From positions 21,188,008-21,252,007 of the forward strand of contig OZ022576.1 of the NCBI GenBank assembly GCA_963669155.1: a DNA stretch of 64,000 nucleotides, written 5' to 3'. Positions 45,666 to 58,200 of the stretch are shown piece after piece. Both the position numbers and the translations under genes were made by a program. The notes beneath the pieces are model-generated. The model was given only the letters and a program-made list of their open reading frames with translations. It searched no databases and had not been told where the DNA came from. Source of the stretch: Arbacia lixula (Eukaryota; Echinodermata; Echinoidea; Arbacioida; Arbaciidae). Positions within the stretch are counted from its first letter, which is position 1. Every line of letters starts with the position of its first letter.

Positions 45666-45908
45666 CAGGAAGGTGTTTACACAACTTTTCAATGAACGAC
45701 CGTAATCTGATCGTGAGCGCGCCGCAACGTACGACAGCTAGGGCTTAATGATCATGATTATAGTTAAATCATCGACAACTCCAAAAAATTAATGCATGCT
45801 TCAGAATAAATCGTGAGAATTCTGAGGTTTAGCAATATGCAACAATTCACTCATTGCTAAACTTTTTATGATTAGAAGTTACAAGCTGCTCCAATCTCCC
45901 TTCCCCAC

Positions 45909-46176
<268 letters not shown>

Positions 46177-46555
46177 TTTTCCATATTCTTTATTTGATTT
46201 CATTCACATAATGAAATAAACAATTTCACTTTATAACATAGGATTACAAATCCATAAACTTGATATTTCTATTGATTCGATAAACACAATAAAGCATGAT
46301 ATACCAATAAACACAATATATATGTGCCATATTCTACCTGAATATGCAACTTAAAAATTATATTCCTCTCAAATAGAATAATAATTATAATACTAAAAGA
46401 AATGTATAATAGTAATAATAAAGCAATTCCATAATACATTAGAATGAAATCTTTTCTGATACCCCCTCCCCCCCCCCCCCAACATATAAATCTACCCCCA
46501 CACAAAAACATGTAAGTCCACCCCCACCCCTACACACACACACATACACACTCAC

Positions 46556-46574
46556 ATATATACTCACACACAAA

Positions 46575-46608
<34 letters not shown>
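46556..46608. repeat. CA microsatellite
   Basis: (CA)n adjoining the 3' end of the LINE fragment; on the minus strand it is a TG tail and may belong to it. Confidence 0.85.
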
Positions 46609-46609
46609 A

Positions 46610-47835
46610 CTCTAACCCTATGTGCTATAGTTCTTCTCATTCAAATTTGAACTGCAATGTTATCAGACCTCAATTTGTAAAGTTTCCCATTTCTGTAAGT
46701 GGATCTGCAATCTACACGCTTTAATTGCCAAATTCTTCTCTTCCTCTATAAAATCCCGTATAATTTGACACATCTCAACTCTGGGAGGTAAGTTGCTTGT
46801 TCTACATATAAAAATAGTATATTTCAGTAAAATCATGAGTGCGTTCACACATTTGATTCTATTCAAGTTACCTGACAACCCCAAAAATATGTCTTGCCAC
46901 TCCATGTTGCTGATTTCAACTAATTTAAAATGTTCAATAATATATTTCCATAACTGTTTAACCTCCGCACAATGTAGGAATAAGTGTGGATACGTTTCAG
47001 GTTCTTTATTACAAAAGGAGCATAAATTGTCGCGCACAAATCCAAACTTCAGAAGATGTTCCTTAGTGTACATAGCACAATGCAGTATTTTGAACTGGAA
47101 TTCTCTTTGTTTACTGACAAGAGTGGTGCTCCTTGGTATAATAAAATAAACACTCATTTCTTTGCTTGTAAAATTAAAGTTGTTCCGAGCTAATTTGCAA
47201 GCTATCAGACTCTTCTAAATCCTTGACGGAAACATCATGAATTTTCCTCGATTTTAAGCTCTGAAAGTTAGTTTCCTGCCCAGAAATATTCAAAATGATA
47301 GTGGAATTTAAAAGATCAACTTGCTGAAATTTGACCGATGATGAAACCTTCTTCCAGCTCATTGGCATAGCATTGTAAATATCAAGTATCCGAGGCAGGC
47401 CACACCCTTTAACACCTAAGCTTTGAAAATGTGCCACAGGCTATATATGACCCTTATCTGCAATATGATCTACATATGATAGATGCCTAAATTGTATAAA
47501 TCATTGTCGAAAATCATTTTGCCATTAATGCATACTTAACTGTTGTTAAATCCTACTGGATTCATAAATTCACCTGTAGTATTTCTAAAAATGTTCATGT
47601 CTTGCCAGGCTTTCAGAACTTCTAAATAAAATGGTAGGGATGTCAACTTCAATTTGGAAGACTCGTAATCACATAAGGGAATAAATCTTCCTCCTACAGA
47701 TCTAAAACAATAATCAAAGTATCTTTTCCATCCAACATTTTTCTCTCCATACAATAAACGTTTCACCCACATGATGCGTTGTGTTTTGACAAATAGCTTA
47801 AGGTTACTCATCTTTAACCCCCGTACTCATAATTC
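46610..47835 (-). mobile_element. LINE 3' fragment (non-LTR retrotransposon, decayed)
   Basis: Minus-strand pieces in order. 47811-47536: FVKTQRIMWVKRLLYGEKNV then FDYCFRSVGGRFIPLCDYES, the region after the reverse transcriptase core. 47437-47174: a divergent linker. 47157-46663: FKILHCAMYTKEHLLKFGFV then LCSFCNKEPETYPHLFLHCA, the zf-RVT zinc-binding motif (C-x2-C-x8-H-x3-H/C). The frame is split into three by stops and shifts, and the reverse transcriptase core and endonuclease are absent, so it is 5' truncated and dead. An L1/Tx1-like clade is likely but not proven. Confidence 0.82.
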
Positions 47836-48047
47836 TGACATATTATTTTTCTTTTTATTCGATCCTTTCCACACCATAGAAATTCAAATGCAATCTTTTC
47901 CATTTCTACATATACCCACTGAGGAACCACTATAAGTGGTGAAACATAGTTTAATTTTGACAATGCTTATGTCTTCAATAGATGTATTTTATCCATCAAT
48001 GTCAAATCTCTTTCCTTCCACCATTAGAAGTCGTTTAATTTTACTTA

Positions 48048-48102
<55 letters not shown>

Positions 48103-48165
48103 TAAACACGCACACACACATAAACACGCACACACACATAAACACACACACACACACACACATGC
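48048..48165. repeat. CA microsatellite with AAACACG interruptions
   Basis: (CA)n with regular CATAAACACG units; the frames through it are repeat artefacts. Confidence 0.95.
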
Positions 48166-48178
48166 ACTCAAACATTCT

Positions 48179-48775
48179 GTTCACGAAGTTGGGAACCTTT
48201 TTGTGACATTTTATCATAACTTTTAAAATAAGACTTATCTAAAGTTGGGCATTTGATGTAATATTTGTGTTACCTTCATGAAGCATTTAAAGATCTCAAG
48301 ACATTTGGTTTTATGCTACTTTTCAAATAATATTAGAAACTGTACAAAAATTAGGGTTCTGGATCAGGATGTAACACGGACACGGTGTCCATATATGTTA
48401 CATCCGCTACTGTTTATTTTTGGTTTTACAGCAAATCAGTATTACCAATCATGATTAGTATTGGTGTGGTAACTATAGGGGTACATGGCTGATGCAATGC
48501 GACAAAAATTGGAATAAACAAATACTTGATTCACTGACTTCTGATGAATTGGTTGTGGATGTAATGGTGTCCAAATGTGTGACAAAATGACCCATTTTGG
48601 AAACCGTTACATCCACAACCAGTTCTCCAAAAGTCAGTGAATGAAGTATTTGTTTGTTCCTATTTTCATTGCATTGCATCAGCCACAAATATTACATCAA
48701 ATGCCCAACTTTAGATAAGTCATATTTTAAAAGTTATGATAAATTGTCACAAAATGGGTGCCCAACTTTGTGAAC
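48179..48775. mobile_element. Foldback element with long inverted arms
   Basis: 48179-48270 pairs with 48684-48775 (GTTCACGAAGTTGGG / its complement; AAAGTTGGGCATTTGATGTA on both). An inner pair, about 48485-48575 versus 48590-48683, meets at a tight apex. The left arm has about 210 extra bases (48271-48484). No protein is encoded. Confidence 0.75.
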
Positions 48776-48863
48776 ACATATTCGTACATACATCCCGGTT
48801 TGTCAATCATTTAAAAATCCTTTCCAAACTCCCTGGTCGCACGGACATCCGCACCCCCTGAAG

Positions 48864-49372
48864 TTAAAGGGGAAGTTCACCCTGAAATTATTTTGGTTAC
48901 AACAAAAAGAGACAATTGAAAGAAACATATGAGTGAAGGTTTGACGAAAATCGGTCAACGGAAAAGAAAGTTATTTGATTTTAAAGTTTTGATTTTGTGA
49001 CGTCACGTGCGAGGCGCTTTCCCATATGTTGTGTACAAAATAAGTCGATAAATTGCTTTTTTCCTTGTTTTTGACAACGGAATAATTTTTTTTCGGACAG
49101 GTATGTGTGTAAAAACGTACTTCTGATAATGTATCAAACGCACAAGTAAAAGGATGCATATCTTTGTGAGAAAATGCACATTTTCGAAAAAATTTTTTAC
49201 ACAACATATGGGAGAGCACCTCGCATGTGACGTCACAAAATAAAAACTTTAAAATCAAATAACTTTCTTTTCCTTTGACCGATTTTCGTCAAACCTTCAC
49301 TCATATGTTTTTTTCATTTGCCTTTTTTTTATTGAAACCAAAATAATTTCAGGCCGTGAACTTCCCCTTTAA
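48864..49372. mobile_element. TTAA-flanked MITE with long arms
   Basis: TTAA at 48864-48867 and 49369-49372 encloses ends AGGGGAAGTTCAC / GTGAACTTCCCCT. The arms stay complementary for roughly 150 bp (GATTTTCGTC, CGTCACGTG/CGTCACAAAA segments). Short frames inside are palindrome artefacts. Confidence 0.82.
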
Positions 49373-49830
49373 GTTGCATGAAAGAAACATATTAGTGAAG
49401 GTCTGACGAAAATCTGCGTCAAAGGATACGAAAGTTGTGATCTTTATTTCACTTGAGTGGTGCTCTCCCATATGATATGTGCTGTATATGTCGATACATT
49501 GCTCTTTTTCTGTTTTTGATGGAGGAATACACTTTTTTCCACAGAAGTACTGTATGTGTGTAAAAACCTGTTTCTATATAATAATGTTTAAAATGTAGAG
49601 GTAAATGCATATCCCTCTCAGAAAATCGACATTAAAAAATATATATACATGTATATAGTGCTCAACATATAAGAGCATCTCGCGCGTGACGTCACAAAAT
49701 CAAAATTTTAAGCAATCGTAACTTTCTTATCCTTTGACGGATTTTCATCAAACCTAGCTAATTTTTTTTCATGGTTCTATAGGCCTACTGCTTTAAAAAC
49801 AATTTGATTTCAGAGTGGACTATCCCTTAA
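49373..49830. mobile_element. Related TTAA MITE, left end worn
   Basis: It abuts the previous element and shares its arm sequence (GACGAAAATC...CAAAGGATACGAAAGTT versus AACTTTCTTATCCTTTGACGG). It ends in GTGGACTATCCCTTAA. The matching outer left end is missing. Confidence 0.65.
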
Positions 49831-51989
49831 CAAACATTAAAGGCTTTATTTGATTTTGGTGTTTTCACGGTGTCGATCTTATCTTAATATGTATTAGTAA
49901 TGATTAAATATAAAGTACATTTATTCTTATGGCCGTGGGAATTTGGCCACTTGACCCACTTGATGTACTGATTACCGTTTTCATACCAGTCAGGGGTTAC
50001 AATACCATTGCATCATTGATGCCAGCACAGCACAATCGTATCAGCGCTTTTACATGCGATATAAACCTAGCGCGACGTATACGTACGTGGATTCACAAAT
50101 TGAGACTGTGCTGTACTCGGATGGATGGCAACCGTACCGGATGGACTGAAACGAAACTCGCGTCACAAATACCGTATGTTTCTCGCTTTTAAATAATGTT
50201 TTCATCTTCACATTTTTTGATGCCTAATATTATGTCATTTCATATGAAATATTGTACAATTGTGAAGAATTATCATTTTATTCAAATCGTTTATCTTCGA
50301 ACTTGGTAACTAGCTGTCAATGTACTTCAGACGGTGAAATGTATGTATGGGACTGCAGTTAACAAGAAGTCTGTTAGTGTGAGTGTGGCAGAGGGAGGAA
50401 TCATTTGCATTACATTTCATGACATAAAGTAAGAAACCTAATTATTTCTTATTGCTTATATCTAATTTATCTATTGAAGAAGGCAATCTGGTACAATAGG
50501 GGACCAGCTGCAGTATGCATAATGCACGCACTGGGAACGCTGCAATACTGATTGTAATCGGCAGAAAATGACCTAAAAATCACTTTTTTTGGATGAATTA
50601 GGTAGGGACGCCCACAAAATATTAAAAAAAAACTTCAAAATACAAATTCTCACAATATATGCATGTTTGCGCTATTGATAATCCATACAAATCATTGATT
50701 TTGGCAAAATAACAAAAGTATTTATTTCAACAAGATTTTAGCATCATCTCCGAGTCACAGATAATGCCGCTACACTGTACACAAAATTCGCGTCATTGCT
50801 AATATTAATTAACGTTCTGCCGGTACTCGCTTAGCGTATATTCCGGGGGGTTGCTGGATCCGCACGGGGTGAGCCAGCCTATTGTTACGTCATGCATACA
50901 TGCATATAATATATTAGCAGTTGGACTTAACTGCGAGCGTGCGGTGGACCGTGGGCGCATGCGAACGGTGCAGCACGGCTGATACATATTCCGATATACA
51001 TGTAGTATAGTGCGTCAGCGAGCGGGACGCCGTGTCCGCAAGCCACTCATCGCGGTCAGCTATAGCGCCGATCCGAGTGGTTTAGCTATTAATGGATGGC
51101 TGCCTGTTGCGGGCGCAGCATGGTAGCGGAGGCTGCGAAACTCTCAGTATCATAGCAGCTGACAAGCCAGGCTTAGAATTTCACGATGATTGTCGTTGCC
51201 CCCTCCGGAATTTCATGAAATTTATCAACATCGCATATTCATAGATCTAAACATGGGCTCATAAAACCCTTTTGCGGCACAACTGCCCCTTTGTAAAACG
51301 TTCAATCAAAAGCCAAATAGAAGCTCAGTATTTACTCTTGACACTACTCTTGTTTCGAATTGATCCTCATAACAGAACATTTTTGTTTTCACCATGATTT
51401 ACAAAAAAGTGAAGTGGATTTTCAAAAACTTACCGCAAAATGTTTCGATCTCACTCGGTCATTGCAGCTTTCCCAAAAAAATTTTCCCAATAAACATCCA
51501 TTCAAACTGAATCCAAATGAGAAAATCACTTTCCAAACAATGGAGTATAAAATACCCCTGATCCAGTTGTCTCTATTACTGCGTAACCAGCCCCTTTGTT
51601 TATGATTGAATATATTCATATCAAAACAATTGTGCATTTTGAAATCCTTTCATATTGAGGAATAGCCAGAAAATTAATGGAAATTTGCTCTCAACAAAAG
51701 TGTTCATTCAGATCACTGAACCTTGAAACCTGTCCCTTTAGATAATGCGCAATACATGTATCTCAATCTCTTCTCTGTGTTTCTCTTTTCTAACCAATGT
51801 TAGTGTAATAACTTTTTGTGTGCTTCATGTGGTTATTCTCTCACACGACAGCATGCAGTGTGCGGATATATTCACATATTACATGTTGATGAATGGAAAT
51901 ACGTATTGTACTGTATTGAATAATACATTTTGTGATGATATTGCTCATACACTATTCTGTGGTCCATTGACATTTCTTGGCTCATGCAG
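49831..51989. other. Intergenic region upstream of BDP1
   Basis: No coding domain on either strand. A CpG-richer segment lies at 50930-51180; the rest is AT-rich. Confidence 0.45.
50930..51180 (+). promoter_or_regulatory. Possible CpG-rich promoter or 5' UTR of BDP1
   Basis: Local CpG and GC content rises well above the surroundings. The coding start of BDP1, about 0.8 kb downstream, has a good CAG acceptor 6 bases before its ATG, implying a non-coding upstream exon. No TATA or defined start site is seen, so the link is inference. Confidence 0.3.
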
Positions 51990-51995
51990 TGTAAA

Positions 51996-52247
51996 ATGAG
52001 GCGATCCAAGATCCGGCCAAGTATCAACTTGGCATCGCGGCGGTCTGTAACGGCCCCTGCCCCAGCCAAGGAGAAGACCCCTGTCAGCACGCCCGTCGCA
52101 TCAGACGTGCCTCCGCTGAGTCATGGAGGCAGTGCATCAGAGGCAGGCCCAAAGGGAGATGGTGCACATTTAGGAGCCTCGGAGACGAAGCGTAGCCAGA
52201 GTGAATGTGGTCCAGGGGGAGACCAGGCCATTCCAGCACAGAATGTG
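51996..52247 (+). CDS. BDP1: BDP1 coding exon 1
   Basis: 84 codons, donor GTAAAG after NVV-type end (phase 0). The exon probably begins at 51990 after CTCATGCAG. I chose ATG 51996 over the upstream in-frame ATG at 51984 because that one lies before the acceptor. Confidence 0.8.
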
Positions 52248-55200
52248 GTAAAGAGAGCTGGAGTTGTTTTATATAGGAGACAGACTAGGATGAATGTGTT
52301 TTTATGGTATTAGTCCTAATTATAAACCTCATACATAGATTCCTCTCATCTGATTGGTTAAAAGTAGAGTCATCGAAATAGCTGTGCCCCCGTTTTTAAC
52401 AAGATGACGTCAAAATTAACTGTGCCCGGGGCATGGCAATCGACTGTGCCCGGAAAATAATAAGACAACCTCAACACCGCGCGATATCGCTCGTGTGTGC
52501 GCAATCCCTGTACGCGCAATGAGTGTTGATTTACATGCCTATTACATGCTATCTTGTAGGCCTTGTCAGTTCAGGAAATCTTTTAACCAATCGATGAGAA
52601 GAATCTATACATTCGGTTTATAAAACAAATATTGACTGCTTAATATTCGGGGCACAGTTAAAATCATAGGCCCTCGGTGATGTCAAAACCATGACTATGC
52701 CCTCAGCTTCGCTTCGGGCATAGTCATGGTTTTGACATCATCTTGGGCTTATAATTTTAACTGTGCCCCTCATAGCAGTCAATATTTGTATACTGTTAGC
52801 TATCGCTTAATAGTTTCTGAACATCGTATAATAATAGTACTTCAGAGAAACTCTTTGTCATATATAACTCACTATTATGACTAATATTAAGCTCTGGAGG
52901 TGTTGAGACCTTTTCATTGTTGAACAAATTTCCCCATTAATTGTCTCAAAAGTATTGTCTTTAAAATATATGTCTATCTATGAGATACTTACAAAGATTT
53001 CAATTAATCCAATGATTACCTGTTATAAAAAAAAAACTGTGACTAACGTTGACAATATGTTTATAGCCTGTATGCAAGTAAGGCCTCTTCATAAATTGTA
53101 GAATGTTTTTCTTCTCCATATACAGTAACATCCCATGTTCCATTATACTGCCTGCTGTCTCCTGCATTTTCTGCCTATTCTAGTGACTACTTATAGATTT
53201 TGTTTGTCCATCAACTATCTCTCCTTCTGGAGAGATGACCATCTTTCCCCCATTTCTCCAATTTATTCTGTTATAATGCATATTTCACTTTGGTCATGCC
53301 CCTTCCATCTTATTTGTTCATGCTCAGGCCCTTCCCGTAATACATAGTATTTCTATTGCCCTGTCTGGGATCATTTCTCTGATCAGGTGACTAATGGCAT
53401 CCAGGAAGTTAACACAGCCCCAGCTCCAGCGCATGAGTCTCGACGCCAAGACGTGCCTTCCAAGCTTCCAATCGAAGCAACATCACTGGCAGCAAACCAA
53501 CCCTCTACTTCTACCACCGGAGCAACCACAACGTCATCTCTGTCTGCCTCGCAATCCCAGGAGGCAACCTCCAAGGATGGAAATGAGAAGAAGACGTCTG
53601 CTGCCCCCGCTGCTGGGGGGAGGAGGAAGAGGTTCTCGGCTGTGCCCAACCTGGGCCAGCCGAGGCTGCGACCTTTGACCCCTAGGGCGTCCGTACAGCA
53701 GCCGGAAGCCCCCGTGACCCGCCCGGCTGTGCACGTGGCCGGGGCTGCTGGGAAGGAGCAGAAGGAGAATGAGCAGAGAGTCACGGTCATGGGGCCGCCC
53801 CCGGTCCAACGGATGCTGTCATCAACAGATCTACACAAGAAAAAAGGTACACACACCCATAGCTATTGTGCTCCTATCTTTAGATTTTCAAGGACGAAAT
53901 TGATGAAGAGGTATGCATGTGTGCCGCTTTTATCCTGATGGTGATCAAGAGCAAAATATCTTTGTACAGCTCATTCAAAAAGAGAATGGGGCTTCAGAGA
54001 TGGGAATTTTTCTTTGCTTCTTTAAAAGATATTTGGTTACCTTTGTGCTCATTTTTGTTGTAATGAATAGTCTTCACCTGATAATTGTCGACTTGAAAAT
54101 GGGATTGTTATGTCGTGTAAAATATTGATAAGTGCTGCTTTACGGTTCCTACCTTGATATACCGGGTAAGTATTTAAAGGTAAGGGGTAGCTGTGGTAAA
54201 GACTATGGGAGCTGTAATCAATGGAATATTCTTTTGTAATTTCAGGTTCACAAGAAGGAATCGTCTCAAAATGATAAACTAGTCCAAATGAAATGAAATC
54301 CGAGCTCAGTGAAGACTACAGAAGAGTTGTGACATGATTGCAACTCCTGCCCCTTACCTTTAACCCATTACATGCCAAGCAAAATGCTGGTCTGTGTGCA
54401 GTGTGTGTAGTGCTTGTACCAGAAAGCTTCAATGACACAGAGAGGGTTAGGTTTGAATGTATCAGAACAGATAAACAGGTGTGTGCTTCATGTATCATCA
54501 CATACATTTATTTCATTTGTCTTGGTCCCCCTTTCAGTCGACTCCCCAAGCTCATTACCATCACCCAGTGCTGTCAATATATCTGAGGTGGATGCCGTCA
54601 AGTCCAAGACTGCATCTATGCCCATGGCCAAGACAGCCGAAGCTCCACAGGGGGCTGTTGGGAAGGCCTCGGACGGAGACAGCAAGAAGATTGGAGGGCC
54701 TCAGCCTCCCCAAGCCAACGTCTACAGCAAGAAACTCAAGGAACTCAAGGACCAAATTGATGAAGAGGTGTGTGTTATCGCTGTTATCTGATCAAGAGCA
54801 ATATGCTTTTGTGCAGCTCATTCAAATGGGAATTGGGTCTTCAGAACTTGCCGCTAATGAAATATAAATGCAGATTTCTCACCATGGATGTAATACAAAC
54901 TCTCTCTTTTCTTATTTTGATATAATTTGTTCAATGCCCATTGTCAACTCTATTGAATTATATGTAAACACAATCCCAAAGAAAATTTCATATACTTTAC
55001 AGATTCATACACAAGGAATGCTGTGGTAATCAAACAGCAACATTGACAACTTGTTCACTGTTATTATATTATATTATATTATATTATATTATATATATAT
55101 ATATTATATTATTATATATTATATTATATATTCATAATCTTTGATATTTTTATTTCCATGACTTCATATTCATGTTTAGACGCCATCAAAAAGGAGGAAA

Positions 55201-58200
55201 AGGCATGCTCGAAGTAACAGCCCAGACAGAACCAAGATGACAATGAGTGATTTGATTTACTACAATCCCAAGACAAATAGAATGAAGTGAGTATTTCCAG
55301 TCTTTTTTGTTGAGATTGTGTAGAGACAGGTATACAGGCTTATTTTTTGGATCTCCTAATCTCAAATCTTGGAACTGACTACAATCCCATGGCAAATATA
55401 ATGAAGCAAGTACTTTCTTTATTGCTGTAGATCTTATGTAACAGATATACAAATGTATGGCTGTATGGGCCTTTCCACAGTAGCCACAGTAAAGTACATT
55501 TCTGTTACATTTACTGTAATATTTGCATAAATCTCTTAAATTCCAATTATTATTTTTTGTCTCTTAAATAAATCAGCCAATAATAATAAAATATCAAAGA
55601 AATGTATTGATTTGCAGTTTACAAGGTTTTCTATGCTTCAGAAAATTTGCCCTGTATAAATTTGTCACAGCATGTTGGTAATGGGACAGACTGAGTCTGA
55701 ATACACTCGTCTCTCCCATTACCACTGTGACATGGCAAATATGTACAGGCTTAGTTTACAAATATATAATAATGAACATTCAGAGCAGGATTTTAGCAGA
55801 AGTTATTTTGGAAGAATTTCAACACTAAATATTCAATATTTTGGTAATGCAAGGTGGTGATAATTTCAAGTGATTCAGTTGTGCCAAAAAATATTCCTTT
55901 ACTGTAGACAGATGCATATTGCTGTGTGTATTTGTTTCAATGACCATGTGTATCCAACATATCATCTTTATACCGTAGAGCATTTTTTGCCACCACCAGA
56001 AAGTCTGTCAAGTTGGATTTACATGTTAAATATTTGTGACATCTCCAGTTCTCCAGTTGTAATATGATCTGGTCGCATTGGGTGTGCTAGTCATACTATC
56101 TATACTCGCTGGCTTTAACATATATATAGTTTTGCTTTGAGAGACCCCATTGTTGTGTTTGTAAATGACAGATACTGCATAAACCATCCTTCAATCAATC
56201 TTTTTAGTGGCACGCCATGCAAGCCCCATTTAGTTTGCGTGCATTTCTCTATGCAGTAGAATGACAGGATTAAGATCATTGTGTACAAGGGTAATTTCAT
56301 TTTTATTTTTGTTTTCCCTTTCCAGGATGTCTGAGGCAGAAAAGCAGAACAAGAAGACAAAAACTGAAAATCATCAGAAGAAAAAAGTCAGCTTTGCACC
56401 GTGAGTATCACAATGAAAGACCCATATTAATTAACCCCCCTCCCCCCTGAAGAAAATATTTAAATGAATAAATAAAACAATTGGAAACAAAAAAAGTTCA
56501 AATGAAAGTCCTGCACTTACTGGAAATGCTTAGGATAAAATGGATTTGAAAAGAAATTACTTCCTTTCTTATTGTCTTAAACATTGTTCTCAGATAGCAT
56601 TCCTGGTGAAGTATAAGGTACCGGTAAGACATTTGAATTGTTGCAAACATCTGCAGTTGCTTTCACAATGATCTTGTATGTCAGAGTCGTCAGAGTCTTA
56701 TCCTAGTTGTTTGTTTGCATCATGAATGATATGGCAGAGAGGATGAAGAGAATGAAGACGAAGACGACACCTCATCGACGACCACCGTGGCACCACAGGT
56801 AAAGATCGGCCCTGATGGCGCCATTGTGATCGACCAGACCAGCTTGTTCTTGGAAGCTTCCCCGCTGAAGACCTTTGACCCTGCAGACAGTGAGCTGGTC
56901 CATGAAGACTCGTCCACGACCACCTATGCCAGCTTCATCAACCGGAAACGCACTGCTACCTGGACTCCCAAAGGTATGTATCAAGCTATCTTACCTGATT
57001 TCCTCTGAGCTGGTGACCAATAGTAAAGTGTCTATATGCTTGTGTCAATTAATAGGAGTGAAAGTACAATGCACTTTTACTTTTTCAACATGTCATATGA
57101 AAGCTCCACAATTTGATATTGATATTATATCAATTGTCTTCCAGACATGTAATTATCCATGTATTACTCTCTAGATTATAAATATTTGGAGTTAGTGAAA
57201 CATTAGACCTACACGATATTACTATATGAATCAGTTTTGGCAAACTGATTTCAATCCATGATCAAAAGCAATTGTGATATATTTTGTTTGTTAGTCCTAT
57301 TTACCATTTGTTCAAAGCATATGAGGTTAAATCATTTACATGTTTCTGTAGTTAGTGATAGCTGAAAAGGCAACTAATTTTTAGCCCCATCAGTTTGATA
57401 CTGATTGATTAATTCCCTTTTGATTCTTCACTCATTTGATCAGATACCAAGAGGTTCTTCAGAGCCCTCAGCTCGGTTGGCACCGACTTCACCACAATCA
57501 ACGTACTATTTCCATCCAGGACTAGAGCAGAGATCAAACGCAAGTTTAAGAGAGAGGAGAGGTACAACCGCAAGAAAGTGGACTTGGCTCTGTGTGAGTT
57601 AATACCTGTAGACTGGGCAATCTTGGAAACATTTGTGTTGTTGTTTTAGGGAAGACAGTCATGGCCATGGACTATTCATCTGTCATTCTTATCCAGAAGG
57701 TTGCATAGGTGAAACAATCAAGCCACGTTAATGTACACATCAGAGTTTACAGACAATTTATTGAAGCTTCAATTTCATAGGCCTACGTGAATTGTCATGA
57801 TTTGAGTTATTTATTGTCCATCAGGAAATTCACTTTTCACCTGATTTCAAATTCACATGATGAACATGTACATGTACAAGATTTCTTGATGTATTAGATT
57901 GTAATGTCTTTGGAACTTAACTTTCCATATCTAAACCTTACCAAGTGTGTTCTCCTTGTGTACCTCCTACCTTCCTATCTCCAACTACAGCGGACATGAA
58001 GGAGCTGGATATGTCACTGTTTGACCCGTCATCTGGAGAATCTGATGCAGAGTCTGTGGTGGATGGAGGGAAAGACAAGAAGACCACGCACAAAAACAAG
58101 AAGGCCAAACTTCGCCAAAATGGTAAGGACTTCTCCTCAATGTAGACTTCTTTTTTTCTATGGTCTTGCTTTGAATGATGCATTTATCTGTGGTTTAAGG

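Noticed and set aside
46663-47157. Minus-strand 164-codon frame as a host gene
   Set aside because: Its CxxC...HxxxC zinc-binding block is that of LINE reverse-transcriptase C-termini, and neighbouring LINE pieces lie in order upstream on the same strand.
53383-53856. 157-codon minus-strand frame in BDP1 exon 2
   Set aside because: Antisense shadow of a GC-rich coding exon; no domain.
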